Part shown: one piece after another, positions 47,429 through 55,705 of the stretch
Position numbering within the stretch: position 1 is the first letter of the stretch
Layout: each line of letters opens with the position of its first letter
NCBI RefSeq assembly: GCF_039539965.1
Contig: NZ_BAABED010000001.1
Coordinates: 3,038,001 to 3,102,000, forward strand
Reading direction: 5' to 3'
Origin: Arthrobacter methylotrophus
GTDB lineage: Bacteria > Actinomycetota > Actinomycetes > Actinomycetales > Micrococcaceae
Length of the DNA stretch: 64,000 nt
Translations under genes and position numbers: made by a program
Notes under the pieces: model-generated
Database searches by the model: none
Told to the model about the DNA's origin: nothing
The model's input: the letters and a program-made list of their open reading frames with translations, nothing else

Positions 47429-49075
47429 ATGAGTCCTGGTATTTTGGCATCCAGTTCGCAGGGCCGGCTTTCGCCGTTGTCCCGCAAGATTCATCTTTCA
47501 GCGTTGGGTTTGCTGCTGGCCGTCGCCGCGACTGGATGCACAGCGTCTGACAGCAGCACGAGTCCCGGCACTTTCAGCGCCTGCCTCAACACACAACAGG
47601 GAACCATCAGCTCGGTTACCCAAGGTAATGCACAGAAAACCTGCGGCGAAGGCGCCGTGGCAGTTTCGTGGGGCAAGGACGCCAACGTCTCAAGTGCGGG
47701 CGCTCCGGGTCCGACCGGAGCCGCTGGAGCGCAAGGGCCGGCCGGACCGACTGGCGCCGCAGGAGCAAAGGGACAACAGGGCGCTACCGGCGCTCAGGGC
47801 GCAACCGGCGTACAAGGCATCAAGGGCGACACCGGAGCCCAAGGAGCTACCGGTGCGCAGGGCGCAGTCGGCGCACAAGGTGCCAAGGGCGACACCGGAG
47901 CTGCAGGCCCGACCGGCGCACAAGGTGCCAAGGGCGACACCGGAGCAACCGGCGCTCAGGGCGCAACCGGCGTACAAGGTGCCAAGGGCGACACCGGAGC
48001 AACCGGCGCTCAGGGCGCAACCGGCGCACAAGGTGCCAAGGGCGACACCGGAGCAACCGGCGCTCAGGGCGCAACCGGCGCACAAGGTGCCAAGGGCGAC
48101 ACCGGAGCAACCGGCGCTCAGGGCGCAACCGGCGTACAAGGTGCCAAGGGCGACACCGGAGCAACCGGCGCTCAGGGCGCAACCGGCGCTCAGGGCGCAA
48201 CCGGCGTACAAGGTGCCAAGGGCGACACCGGAGCAACCGGCGCTCAGGGCGCAACCGGCGTACAAGGTGCCAAGGGCGACACCGGAGCAACCGGCGCTCA
48301 GGGCGCAACCGGCGCTCAGGGCGCAACCGGCGCTCAGGGCGCAACCGGCGCACAAGGCATCAAGGGCGACACCGGAGCCACTGGCGCCAATGGGCTCCCC
48401 GGAACCGACGGCAACAGCGTCCTAAGTGGCGTCCTCGCACCGACCGCCGGCGTCGGCAAGGACGGGGATTTTTACCTCAACCTTTCTGATTACAGGATGT
48501 ACGGACCTAAGTTCCTGGGCACATGGCCAGGAACTGGGCAATCTCTGATCGGGCCGGCCGGTCCGATAGGACCCCAAGGGCCTCCCGGCTTGATGGGTCC
48601 CCCAGGCTTAACGGGTGCCCCAGGCGGACCTGGAGTCCCAGGGCCCGCCGGTTTGAACGGCGCTCCGGGTGCTACAGGCGCCCAGGGCGTTGCCGGCCTA
48701 GATGGGCCGCCTCCTGTCTTCACCGGATCCGTGCGATTCATCGATCCCGCAGATACCGTCGGGTACCTGTCCCTTTCCGGCAGCTCGGGCATAGCGGCAG
48801 CCGAATCCGACGCCGCGATCGTCATGCCCCGGGCCGGAACAATCAAGGGGCTGGCTGCGAACGTCACCAGCGGCCCGGCCGTGACCATCACTGTCATGGT
48901 GAACGGATCAGCCTCGACGCTGACTTGCTCAATAGCTGCCGCGACCACCTCGTGCAGCGACGGCTCGGACACTGGCGCCGTGGCTGCCGGGCAGAGCGTC
49001 AGCATCAAGGTAACCCATGCAAACGGCGTCGCGGTGCGGAACCTCCGGTTCTCGCTCGGCTTCAACGCAGGCTGA
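47429..49075 (+). CDS. Collagen-like (Gly-X-Y) repeat lipoprotein with C-terminal BclA-like domain
   Basis: 548 aa. A hydrophobic signal (about residues 22-36) ends in a lipobox-like AATGC with Cys37, followed by a ~50-residue N-terminal region containing [20 protein letters not shown]. Gly-X-Y repeats run from about 91 to 328 (unit [18 protein letters not shown]), break for a short TFY-like module, and resume from about 374 to 429 with [13 protein letters not shown] beta-rich C-terminal domain (about 430-548) resembles exosporium-BclA or C1q-like trimerisation domains. It probably forms a trimeric surface fibre. AGG lies close to the ATG at 47429; the frame is open to an ATG at 47381. It is first of a four-gene unit. 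Confidence 0.88.
   Translation: MSPGILASSSQGRLSPLSRKIHLSALGLLLAVAATGCTASDSSTSPGTFSACLNTQQGTISSVTQGNAQKTCGEGAVAVSWGKDANVSSAGAPGPTGAAGAQGPAGPTGAAGAKGQQGATGAQGATGVQGIKGDTGAQGATGAQGAVGAQGAKGDTGAAGPTGAQGAKGDTGATGAQGATGVQGAKGDTGATGAQGATGAQGAKGDTGATGAQGATGAQGAKGDTGATGAQGATGVQGAKGDTGATGAQGATGAQGATGVQGAKGDTGATGAQGATGVQGAKGDTGATGAQGATGAQGATGAQGATGAQGIKGDTGATGANGLPGTDGNSVLSGVLAPTAGVGKDGDFYLNLSDYRMYGPKFLGTWPGTGQSLIGPAGPIGPQGPPGLMGPPGLTGAPGGPGVPGPAGLNGAPGATGAQGVAGLDGPPPVFTGSVRFIDPADTVGYLSLSGSSGIAAAESDAAIVMPRAGTIKGLAANVTSGPAVTITVMVNGSASTLTCSIAAATTSCSDGSDTGAVAAGQSVSIKVTHANGVAVRNLRFSLGFNAG
47936..48367 (+). repeat. 54-bp minisatellite in the collagen-like gene
   Basis: Repeat units start at 47936, 47990, 48044, 48098, 48152, 48224 and 48278, with the next partial unit at 48368. 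Unit lengths are 54, 54, 54, 54, 72, 54 and 90 bp; the longer units contain one or two extra 18-bp GCTCAGGGCGCAACCGGC blocks. All are multiples of 18 and keep the frame. Units are almost identical, which indicates recent slippage or gene conversion. Confidence 0.95.
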
Positions 49076-49078
49076 CAA

Positions 49079-49516
49079 ATGGAGACCTCATTCAAGCTCA
49101 ACCGCAGAACGCTCTTGATCGGCGGGGCCGGGGCCGTGGTCCTGGCTGTAGCGGGTCAGCTCACGTCCCAAGCGGCTGAACCGGATGTGTTCACTCTTGC
49201 CAGTTGGACGCCACTGGTTGGCCAACAGCTGAAGGCGGGCACCGCCGTCGTTCGCTTAGACAGTGCGGAGGATCTTAGGCGTGCGCCGCGCCCGGGGGAG
49301 CACGCGGATCCCGCGGAGCGATTCCGGCTCGGCTTCAGCCTGGTCAATGGAGCGTACCCTCCGGACACAATCGCCATCGGCCATCCCCGGAGCGGGGCGG
49401 TCAGTCTCTTCATTACCCACAGCGACGGCAAAGCCTTCGCTATCATCGACAGGCGGGGCGCCACGCTGTTGCCGCCAACAGCCGCAGCCCCCGGAAGCAA
49501 AGGACCGAACTCATGA
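49079..49516 (+). CDS. Secreted protein with twin-arginine-like signal, possibly DUF6916-like
   Basis: 145 aa. The N-terminus KLNRRTLLIGGAGAVVLAVAG has a twin-arginine-like RR followed by a hydrophobic stretch. The rest is a small beta-rich domain with VFTLASWTPLVGQQLKAG and FRLGFSLVNGAYPPDTIAIGHP. I believe this resembles a domain (DUF6916) that travels with microcystin-dependent/tail-collar proteins, but this recall is not certain. It starts 4 nt after the collagen-like gene and overlaps the collar gene by 4 nt, so it belongs to the same unit. Confidence 0.72.
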   Translation: METSFKLNRRTLLIGGAGAVVLAVAGQLTSQAAEPDVFTLASWTPLVGQQLKAGTAVVRLDSAEDLRRAPRPGEHADPAERFRLGFSLVNGAYPPDTIAIGHPRSGAVSLFITHSDGKAFAIIDRRGATLLPPTAAAPGSKGPNS

Positions 49517-50019
49517 CCGATCCATTTATCGGCGAGATCAGGCTCGTCGGATTCAACTTCGCGCCAACTAACTGGGCATTGTGCAATGGCCAACTCCTGT
49601 CAATCCAGCAGAACATAGCCCTCTTTTCCTTGCTGGGCACAACGTACGGCGGCAACGGAACTACAAACTTTGCCCTGCCCGACCTACGGGGTCGTGCGGC
49701 GCTGCACAACGGCCAGGGCCCGGGTCTTTCCAACTACTTCATCGGCGAGGTCACCGGCTCGGAAACGACAACCCTGATCACCTCGAATCTTCCGCCGCAC
49801 ACCCACCCCGGAATGTATGCCTCGACTACCGAGACGACGGACCGGCCTTCAGCGGGAATGGCGCCCGCCCCTGGCGGTTCCTATGGAGCACCGGACTCCG
49901 GAGTGGCATTGGCCTCAACCCAGCAGGCCGGAGGCGGGCAACCTTTCTACAATCTTCCGCCCTCCTTGGTTCTCAACTATGTGATCTCGCTGGTGGGGAT
50001 CTTCCCATCGAGAGGCTAG
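49513..50019 (+). CDS. Phage tail-collar/microcystin-dependent protein (MdpB-like)
   Basis: 168 aa, complete. FIGEIRLVGFNFAPTNWALCNGQ (shown in part as GFNFAPTNWALCNGQ), LFSLLGTTYGGNGTTNFALPD and LRGRAALHNGQGPGLSNY are the collar-domain signature found in T4 short tail fibre gp12 and in cyanobacterial MdpA-C. PPHTHPGMYA carries the His pair near the receptor-binding region. No other phage gene is near. It starts with an ATGA overlap and is followed by a GNAT gene 11 nt later. Function outside phages is not established. Confidence 0.9.
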   Translation: MTDPFIGEIRLVGFNFAPTNWALCNGQLLSIQQNIALFSLLGTTYGGNGTTNFALPDLRGRAALHNGQGPGLSNYFIGEVTGSETTTLITSNLPPHTHPGMYASTTETTDRPSAGMAPAPGGSYGAPDSGVALASTQQAGGGQPFYNLPPSLVLNYVISLVGIFPSRG

Positions 50020-50030
50020 GCAGAGCGGCA

Positions 50031-50522
50031 ATGCCGGGGGTACCGGCGCTTCGATTCCGTGCCCCTGAGGACCGCGACGCCGGTTTCCTCCGGGATCTCT
50101 TCACATCTGCGGCGCCGGGACGGGATTTGCTCCCACCCGCCTTGCTGGAGATGCAACAGCAGGCGCAGCATCAGCAATGGTCGGAGCTGTGGGGCGGCAA
50201 CGGAAACGTAGTTGTGGAGTTCGACGACGTGCCGGCCGGCAGGATCTGGACCGCGTGGCGAACGCGTGACGTCCGCGTCCTGGACATCGCCCTGCTGCCG
50301 GAGTTTCGGGGTGCCGGCCTGGGTGGCCGGCTGCTCGGCGACGTCTGCGAGGCGGCCGACCTCGCAGGACTGGACGTTCGGCTGAATGTCGCGCGGGACA
50401 ACATTGCAGCCTTGGCCTTGTATCAGCGGAACGGCTTCGTGACAGAGGAGGCCGGCGCCGTCTTCCTGTCGTTACTCAGATGGCACGAATCGGCCCGTGC
50501 GCGAGGGCACCGGCCCAGCTGA
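50031..50522 (+). CDS. GNAT family N-acetyltransferase
   Basis: 163 aa from the ATG at 50031. LRFRAPEDRDAGFLRDLFTSA at the start (GNAT alpha1 region; shown as FRAPEDRDAGFL), VLDIALLPEFRGAGLGGRLLG (acetyl-CoA loop RGAGLG) and DNIAALALYQRNGFV close the fold. It is 11 nt after the collar gene and in the same direction; the longer frame from 49581 overlaps that gene out of phase and is rejected. As the last gene of the fibre cassette it could modify a fibre protein or simply be carried along. Confidence 0.82.
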   Translation: MPGVPALRFRAPEDRDAGFLRDLFTSAAPGRDLLPPALLEMQQQAQHQQWSELWGGNGNVVVEFDDVPAGRIWTAWRTRDVRVLDIALLPEFRGAGLGGRLLGDVCEAADLAGLDVRLNVARDNIAALALYQRNGFVTEEAGAVFLSLLRWHESARARGHRPS

Positions 50523-50550
50523 GCAGTGCTGGCAAATCCATCAATCACAT

Positions 50551-50569
50551 TTTGTAGCAACCCTACAAA
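50551..50569. promoter_or_regulatory. Palindrome upstream of the biotin carboxylase gene, shared with accD
   Basis: TTTGTAG-CAACC-CTACAAA is a 7-bp perfect inverted repeat with a 5-bp spacer, about 90 nt before the TTG start. Compare 37002-37018 upstream of accD. It lies upstream of a -10 at 50629. Confidence 0.7.
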
Positions 50570-50592
50570 GACTGGCCGCCTCACACACGGAA

Positions 50593-50634
50593 TCCCCCAT
50601 GAATATGGGGGAACCCTCAAAATAACGCTAGGCT
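50593..50634 (+). promoter_or_regulatory. Biotin carboxylase promoter region with an overlapping hairpin
   Basis: TAGGCT at 50629-50634 is the probable -10, followed about 20 nt later by the AAGGAG at 50648-50653. TCCCCCAT (50593-50600) and ATGGGGGA (50605-50612) form an 8-bp palindrome around GAAT at the expected -35 position. No ordinary -35 is visible, so an activator or repressor may use the palindrome. Confidence 0.5.
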
Positions 50635-50660
50635 CCCTGAAGGACAGAAGGAGTCAAAAC

Positions 50661-52469
50661 TTGTCAGCTAATCCGGCGCAGCCCATTTCCAGCCCTCTCA
50701 CCAAGGTCTTGATTGCCAACCGAGGCGAAATCGCGGTCCGTGTTATCCGCGCAGCCCGGGACGAAGGCATCGCCTCCGTGGCGGTCTACGCGGATCCCGA
50801 TCGCGATGCCCTGCACGTCCGGCTGGCAGATGAGGCGTACGCGCTGGGTGGCAACACTGCTGCAGAGTCGTACCTCGTCATGGACAAGTTGATCGAGGTC
50901 GCCCGGCAATCCGGTGCGGACGCCATTCACCCCGGTTATGGTTTCCTCGCCGAAAACGCCGAGTTTGCCGCCAAGGTCATCGACGCCGGCATCACGTGGA
51001 TCGGCCCGTCCCCCGAAGCCATTTCCGCACTGGGCGACAAAGTGCAAGCACGCCACATCGCCGAAAAGGTTGGCGCTCCCCTGGTTCCGGGCACGGCCGA
51101 TCCTGTGGAATCTGCTGCCGAAATCCTTGCCTTCGCCGAAGAGTTCGGCCTCCCGATCGCCATCAAGGCGGCCTACGGCGGTGGCGGTCGCGGCATCAAG
51201 GTGGCCCGGACCATTGAGGAAATCCCCGAACTTTTCGAGTCAGCCGTGCGCGAGGCCGTTGCCGCCTTCGGCCGCGGCGAGTGCTTCATCGAGCGATTCC
51301 TCGACTCCCCCCGCCACGTCGAGACCCAGTGCCTTGCCGATGCCTACGGCAACGTTGTTGTGGTCTCCACGCGCGACTGCTCCCTCCAGCGCCGCAACCA
51401 GAAACTCGTTGAAGAAGCCCCGGCACCATTCCTGAGCGCGGAGCAGAACGAGCGGCTGTACGAGTCGTCCAAGGCCATCCTGAAGGAAGCCGGCTACCTG
51501 GGCGCGGGAACGTGCGAATTCCTGGTGGGCCAGGACGGCATCATCTCCTTCCTTGAGGTGAACACCCGGCTTCAAGTGGAGCACTGTGTTTCAGAGGAAG
51601 TCACGGGCCTCGACCTGGTCCGCGAGCAATTCCGCATCGCCCGCGGCGAAAAACTCGGCTACGGCGATCCTGAAGTCCGCGGCCACTCCTTCGAATTCCG
51701 CATCACCGGTGAAGATCCGGGCCGTAACTTCATGCCCGCGCCGGGAACGGTCACCACTCTGAAGAACCCCACAGGACCAGGAGTCCGGATCGACTCAGGT
51801 ATTGAGCAGGGCGACGTCATCAGTGGGAACTTCGACTCCATGCTCTCCAAACTGATCGTGACCGGCGCAAGCCGCGAACAAGCCCTTCAGCGCTCCCGCC
51901 GGGCCCTTGAGGAAATGGTGGTGGAAGGCATTCCCACCGTCATTCCCTTCGACCTCGCAGTGGTCACCGATCCCGCGTTCGCCCCCGCAGAGGGCCCTTT
52001 CACGGTCCACACGCGCTGGATCGAGACCGAATTCGTTAACAATCTTCCCGCGTGGACGCCCAGCGGAACCGGAACGGAAGCCCCCGACGCCGGTGAGCGC
52101 CAGCGCGTTGTCGTCGAGGTTGGCGGCAAGCGACTGGAAGTTGTCCTTCCTGCGAGCCTGGGCGCGGTCTCCTCTGCCTCCGGCGCGGCCACCAAGGGCG
52201 CGAAGAGCAAGAAGCGTTCCCGCTCGGCGGGCGCAACAGCTGCCGTGGCCGGCGGTAACGCCCTCACCTCGCCGATGCAGGGCACCATCGTCAAGGTCGC
52301 AGTGACCGACGGCGATGTGGTCGCCGAAGGTGACCTGATCGTGGTCCTCGAAGCCATGAAGATGGAACAGCCCCTCACCGCCCACCGGGCCGGCACCATT
52401 CACGGCTTGCTGACCAGCGCCGGCGAAACTGTCTCCGCCGGCGCCGTGATCGCGACGATCGAGGACTAA
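50661..52469 (+). CDS. Acetyl/propionyl-CoA carboxylase alpha subunit (biotin carboxylase + BCCP)
   Basis: 602 aa. The biotin carboxylase domain (residues 15-460) has [33 protein letters not shown] (ATP loop), [14 protein letters not shown] (catalytic Glu and Arg) and [19 protein letters not shown] linker rich in Lys/Ser/Ala is followed by the BCCP domain with EAMKMEQPL (biotinyl Lys near the C-terminus). It carboxylates biotin for the AccD partner. The TTG at 50661 is preferred: AAGGAG lies 7 nt before it, while the frame continues open to 50526 without a site. A strong terminator follows. Confidence 0.95.
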   Translation: MSANPAQPISSPLTKVLIANRGEIAVRVIRAARDEGIASVAVYADPDRDALHVRLADEAYALGGNTAAESYLVMDKLIEVARQSGADAIHPGYGFLAENAEFAAKVIDAGITWIGPSPEAISALGDKVQARHIAEKVGAPLVPGTADPVESAAEILAFAEEFGLPIAIKAAYGGGGRGIKVARTIEEIPELFESAVREAVAAFGRGECFIERFLDSPRHVETQCLADAYGNVVVVSTRDCSLQRRNQKLVEEAPAPFLSAEQNERLYESSKAILKEAGYLGAGTCEFLVGQDGIISFLEVNTRLQVEHCVSEEVTGLDLVREQFRIARGEKLGYGDPEVRGHSFEFRITGEDPGRNFMPAPGTVTTLKNPTGPGVRIDSGIEQGDVISGNFDSMLSKLIVTGASREQALQRSRRALEEMVVEGIPTVIPFDLAVVTDPAFAPAEGPFTVHTRWIETEFVNNLPAWTPSGTGTEAPDAGERQRVVVEVGGKRLEVVLPASLGAVSSASGAATKGAKSKKRSRSAGATAAVAGGNALTSPMQGTIVKVAVTDGDVVAEGDLIVVLEAMKMEQPLTAHRAGTIHGLLTSAGETVSAGAVIATIED

Positions 52470-52500
52470 GCGGCAGGTTAGCCAGCAGCGCTTAAACGGC

Positions 52501-52535
52501 CCCGGCCCCGCACGCTGAGTGCGGGGCCGGGACTG
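52501..52535. terminator. Bidirectional terminator between converging carboxylase and MHS genes
   Basis: CCCGGCCCCGCAC (52501-52513) and its exact 13-bp complement (52519-52531) flank the loop GCTGA. It is followed by ACTGTTTAT. Very stable; it can serve both converging genes. Confidence 0.82.
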
Positions 52536-52573
52536 TTTATGGAGCTGTTGAGCGTGAACCTGCTAATGCAAGG

Positions 52574-53995
52574 TCAGGCCACGTTGTTCGCATAGTCCAT
52601 GTCCTTTGTTTCCTTGGACAGGAAGAGGGCCACGAGCGTCAGTACTGCCATGGCGCTCAGGTAGATGCCCACGAGGACCGTGCTGCCCTTGGCCGATTCC
52701 CAGAGCCACACCGCGATGAACGGAGCCACCGCCGCACCCAGGATGCTCGACATGTTGTAGCTGATGGCGGATCCGGTGTAGCGGACGTTGGTGGGGAACA
52801 GCTCCGGGAGGAGCGCGCCCATGGGTCCGAAGGTCAGGCCCATGAGCGTGAACCCGAGGATCAGCAACGCCATGGTCCCCACGAAGCCGCCGCTGAACAG
52901 TGGAACGAACAGCAAACCGAAGAGCAAGATGCCCGCTGTCACTGCGAGGAGCATCTTTCGGCGGCCGTACTTTTCGGCCAGCGGGCCGGCCACCAGGGTG
53001 AAAATGCCGAAGAAAACGACGCCGGCAATCAGCATCCAGAGGAAGTCGTTCCGGCTGAAGCCCAGGCCTGGGACAAACGCCGCGGCGGCCGCGTCGGTCA
53101 TGGGCTTTCCGGCCTTCGCGGCGGCGGCTTGCGCGCCTGCCAGGGTGGGCTTGGTGCCATAGGTCAGCGTGAAGGTGGTCATCAGGTAGAACAGCACGTA
53201 GGTCGCAAGCATGATGAAGGTGCCAAGGATCAGAGGGCGCCAGCTGGTTTTGAACACGCGCCCGACGGGCAGCTTGGCCACCTCGTTGGATTCCAGCACC
53301 TTGGTGAAGGCGGGGGTTTCAATGAGCTTGAGGCGTACGTAGAGGCCGAGGATCACCATGACGGCGCTGAGCAGGAACGGCACGCGCCAGCCCCAGGCCG
53401 CGAAGGCTTCGGGAGTCAGGGTGTAGCTGAAGACAAGGAAGATGATGTTGGCCAGGATGAAGCCAATCGGCGCGCCCATCTGTGGGAATGTTCCGTAGAT
53501 CGCGCGTTTGTTGGCCGGAGCGTTCTCCGTCGCGAGCAGCGCGGCGCCGCTCCACTCACCACCGAGGGCCAGGCCTTGGGCGAAGCGCAGGACTACCAGC
53601 AGGGTGGGAGCCAGGAAGGTCCAGCCGGGAACCTGGGCGGTGGGGAGGCAACCAATGAGGAACGTGGCGATACCCATGGTTAGCAGCGACGCAACCAGCG
53701 TTCCCTTGCGACCGAACTTGTCACCGAAGTGTCCGAAAATGATCGAGCCAAGCGGCCTGGCGACAAAGGCGACGCCGAACACTGCGAAGGAGCTCAGCAG
53801 CTGGGTGGTCTCGTCCGCCGTCGGGAAGAACAATTTGGGAAAGACGAGCACTGCGGCCGTGGCGTAGACGTAGAAGTCGTAGAACTCGATGGATGTGCCG
53901 ATGAGGCTGGCGAAGATCACCCGTCCCCGCGAGTTCACCGATCTATTTTCCGGCTTAACCGAGTCGCTTTCCTTGGATTCAGCGATGGAAGACAT
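52574..53995 (-). CDS. MHS-type major facilitator transporter
   Basis: 473 aa with 12 helices. RVIFASLIGTSIEFYDFYVYA (TM1), GHFGDKFGRKGTLV (signature GDKFGRK between TM2 and 3), RFAQGLALGGEWSGAALLATE and EKYGRRKML (repeat loop) mark the metabolite:H+ symporter branch that includes KgtP, ShiA and ProP. The substrate is an organic acid or betaine-like compound; nothing in the neighbourhood decides. ATG 53995 is preferred; a GTG at 54016 extends it by 7 residues. It diverges from narK. Confidence 0.88.
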   Translation of the reverse strand: MSSIAESKESDSVKPENRSVNSRGRVIFASLIGTSIEFYDFYVYATAAVLVFPKLFFPTADETTQLLSSFAVFGVAFVARPLGSIIFGHFGDKFGRKGTLVASLLTMGIATFLIGCLPTAQVPGWTFLAPTLLVVLRFAQGLALGGEWSGAALLATENAPANKRAIYGTFPQMGAPIGFILANIIFLVFSYTLTPEAFAAWGWRVPFLLSAVMVILGLYVRLKLIETPAFTKVLESNEVAKLPVGRVFKTSWRPLILGTFIMLATYVLFYLMTTFTLTYGTKPTLAGAQAAAAKAGKPMTDAAAAAFVPGLGFSRNDFLWMLIAGVVFFGIFTLVAGPLAEKYGRRKMLLAVTAGILLFGLLFVPLFSGGFVGTMALLILGFTLMGLTFGPMGALLPELFPTNVRYTGSAISYNMSSILGAAVAPFIAVWLWESAKGSTVLVGIYLSAMAVLTLVALFLSKETKDMDYANNVA

Positions 53996-54049
53996 GTAGT
54001 GGTTGCTTTCGTTCACGCCGGCACAGCGTTCGTGGGCGTGCCGACAAAA

Positions 54050-54105
54050 ATTATTGAGAGTTCAATAATAGTTCCCGGCATCCAACAAATGGACAATCTA
54101 GTCCA
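54050..54105. promoter_or_regulatory. Palindromes in the MHS/narK divergent region
   Basis: ATTATTGA-GAGT-TCAATAAT (54050-54069) is a perfect 20-bp inverted repeat, AT-rich and close to the MHS start. TGGAC-AATCTA-GTCCA (54090-54105) follows, and TCCA/TGGA and GTCC/GGAC pairs recur on both sides of it. They look like clustered operators. The remaining ~190 nt to narK holds no supported gene; a GTCAC at 54211 was considered as a GlnR-type half-site but not accepted. Confidence 0.6.
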
Positions 54106-54297
54106 ATATACGGACACTTTGAAAAGTCTCATTCCGTGGTCCGCACCACACTGAGCTCAAACAACCTCACCGTCGCCTCACGCACCGGTGACCCCCTCCG
54201 ATAGGCAAATGTCACAGCACGTTTACAAACCGCGACGGTCCGCGAAACGCGCCCTCCCTAACGTGGAAGTACAACGTCCCCCCAAAGGAGGCACTCC

Positions 54298-55704
54298 GTG
54301 ACAGTTGACCGCAGCACCGAAATCCTCACCAACGAGCAGGCGCCCACCGCCCTCGTCCCCGAGCTCGAACACCGCCCTGGCCGGTGGATAGCCAATTGGG
54401 ACGCAGAGAACAAAGAACAGTGGGAAGCTGCCGGCCGTTCCATCGCCAAGCGCAACCTGTACTGGTCCATCTTCGCCGAGTTCCTCGGCTTCGTCGTGTG
54501 GCAGCTCTGGTCGATCGTGGTCGTCCAGCTGCCGGCCGCAGGCTTTAAGTTCGACACGAACCAGATCTTCTGGCTCATCTCGATCCCCAGCTTGGTTGGT
54601 GCCACACTGCGCATCCCCTACACCTTCATGGTTCCGAGGTTCGGCGGCCGCAACTGGACCATTGTCTCGGCCATGCTTCTGCTGATCCCGACCGCGGGCC
54701 TGGCCCTCTGTGTCTCGAATCCCGGCACGCCGTTTGGCGTCATGCTGCTTGTAGCGGGCCTTGCCGGCTTCGGCGGAGGCAACTTTGCCAGCTCAATGGC
54801 CAACATCACCTTCTTCTACCCGGCCCGTGAAAAGGGCTGGGCGCTGGGCCTGAACGCCGCAGGCGGGAACCTCGGTGCCGCGATCGCACAGCTCGTCGTT
54901 CCCATCGCCGTCACCCTCCTGGCCGCCGGCACCGTCAACCTGCCCATGGCCGGCCTCATCTGGATTCCGCTCATCCTTCTCGCCGCGTTCGGTGCTTGGA
55001 AGTACATGAACAACCTCACCAGCGCCAAGGGTGACGTGGCAGGCTCCATCGCCGCACTGAAGGAACCCCACCTCTGGATCATGGCTTTCCTCTACATCGG
55101 CACCTTCGGCTCGTTCATCGGATTCTCCGGCGTCTTCCCCAAACTCATCAAGGACTACTTCCCGGCTTTCTCCGCCCTGCACCTCGGCGCGGTTGCCCTC
55201 TCGCTCGCCTTCCTCGGCCCTTTGGTTGGCTCCCTGGCCCGGCCGTACGGCGGACGCATGGCAGACCGCATGGGCGGAGCCCGGATGACGGTTACAGCGT
55301 TCGCAGCGATGGCGATCATCACCCTGACCATGATCTGGACCCTTCCGCTCAAGAACTTCTGGCTCTTCCTGGTCTTGTTCCTGTTCCTTTTCACGGCAAG
55401 CGGCTTTGGAAACGGCGCCACCTACCGCATGATTCCGGTCATCTTTGCCACCTCCAGCCGGGCAGCCCGCTCCGGGGTGAGCGCCGCCAGCACCGCACGC
55501 CTCGCGTCCTCCTCCCTCGGGCTGATCTCGGCGATCGGCGCCTATGGCGGATTCGTCATCCCCCAGGTGCTCAACGCATCGAGCGCTTCCGGCTCCTACA
55601 CCCCCGCGTTCTATGGCTTCGTCGGCGCCTACGTCCTGATGCTCATCGTCTGCTGGGTCTGCTACCTCCGCAAGGCCAACCGCAACTCGATGGGACACAT
55701 CTAA
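54298..55704 (+). CDS. narK: Nitrate/nitrite transporter, NNP/NarK family
   Basis: 468 aa with 12 predicted helices. The nitrate-porter signature GFGGGNFASSMANITFFYP (about residues 160-178) and the second copy ASGFGNGATYRMIPVIF (about 370-386) are both present, as are the substrate-binding arginines expected in helices 2 and 8 (RIPYTFMVPRFGGR region). The start is GTG at 54298 with a full AAAGGAGG. It is first of narK-nasC-nasB, with 1 nt between it and nasC, so it supplies nitrate to the reductase. Confidence 0.94.
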   Translation: MTVDRSTEILTNEQAPTALVPELEHRPGRWIANWDAENKEQWEAAGRSIAKRNLYWSIFAEFLGFVVWQLWSIVVVQLPAAGFKFDTNQIFWLISIPSLVGATLRIPYTFMVPRFGGRNWTIVSAMLLLIPTAGLALCVSNPGTPFGVMLLVAGLAGFGGGNFASSMANITFFYPAREKGWALGLNAAGGNLGAAIAQLVVPIAVTLLAAGTVNLPMAGLIWIPLILLAAFGAWKYMNNLTSAKGDVAGSIAALKEPHLWIMAFLYIGTFGSFIGFSGVFPKLIKDYFPAFSALHLGAVALSLAFLGPLVGSLARPYGGRMADRMGGARMTVTAFAAMAIITLTMIWTLPLKNFWLFLVLFLFLFTASGFGNGATYRMIPVIFATSSRAARSGVSAASTARLASSSLGLISAIGAYGGFVIPQVLNASSASGSYTPAFYGFVGAYVLMLIVCWVCYLRKANRNSMGHI

Positions 55705-55705
55705 T

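Noticed and set aside
47936..48367. CRISPR-like regular repeats
   Set aside because: Repeats are contiguous, in-frame coding units without unique spacers; no cas genes are present.
47628..48489. Three long alternative frames across the collagen-like repeat (two plus, one minus) rich in Arg or Cys
   Set aside because: A 54-bp repeat without stop codons is open in several frames; only the Gly-X-Y frame has a signal peptide, a C-terminal domain and normal composition.
49513..50019. Prophage or tailocin remnant around the collar-domain gene
   Set aside because: No tail tube, baseplate, lysis, integrase or capsid genes within the window; neighbours are a collagen-like and an acetyltransferase gene.
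54188..54226. GlnR-type operator before narK (GTGAC at 54188, GTCAC at 54211)
   Set aside because: Half-sites are 23 instead of 22 nt apart and the intervening GAAAC-type boxes do not match.
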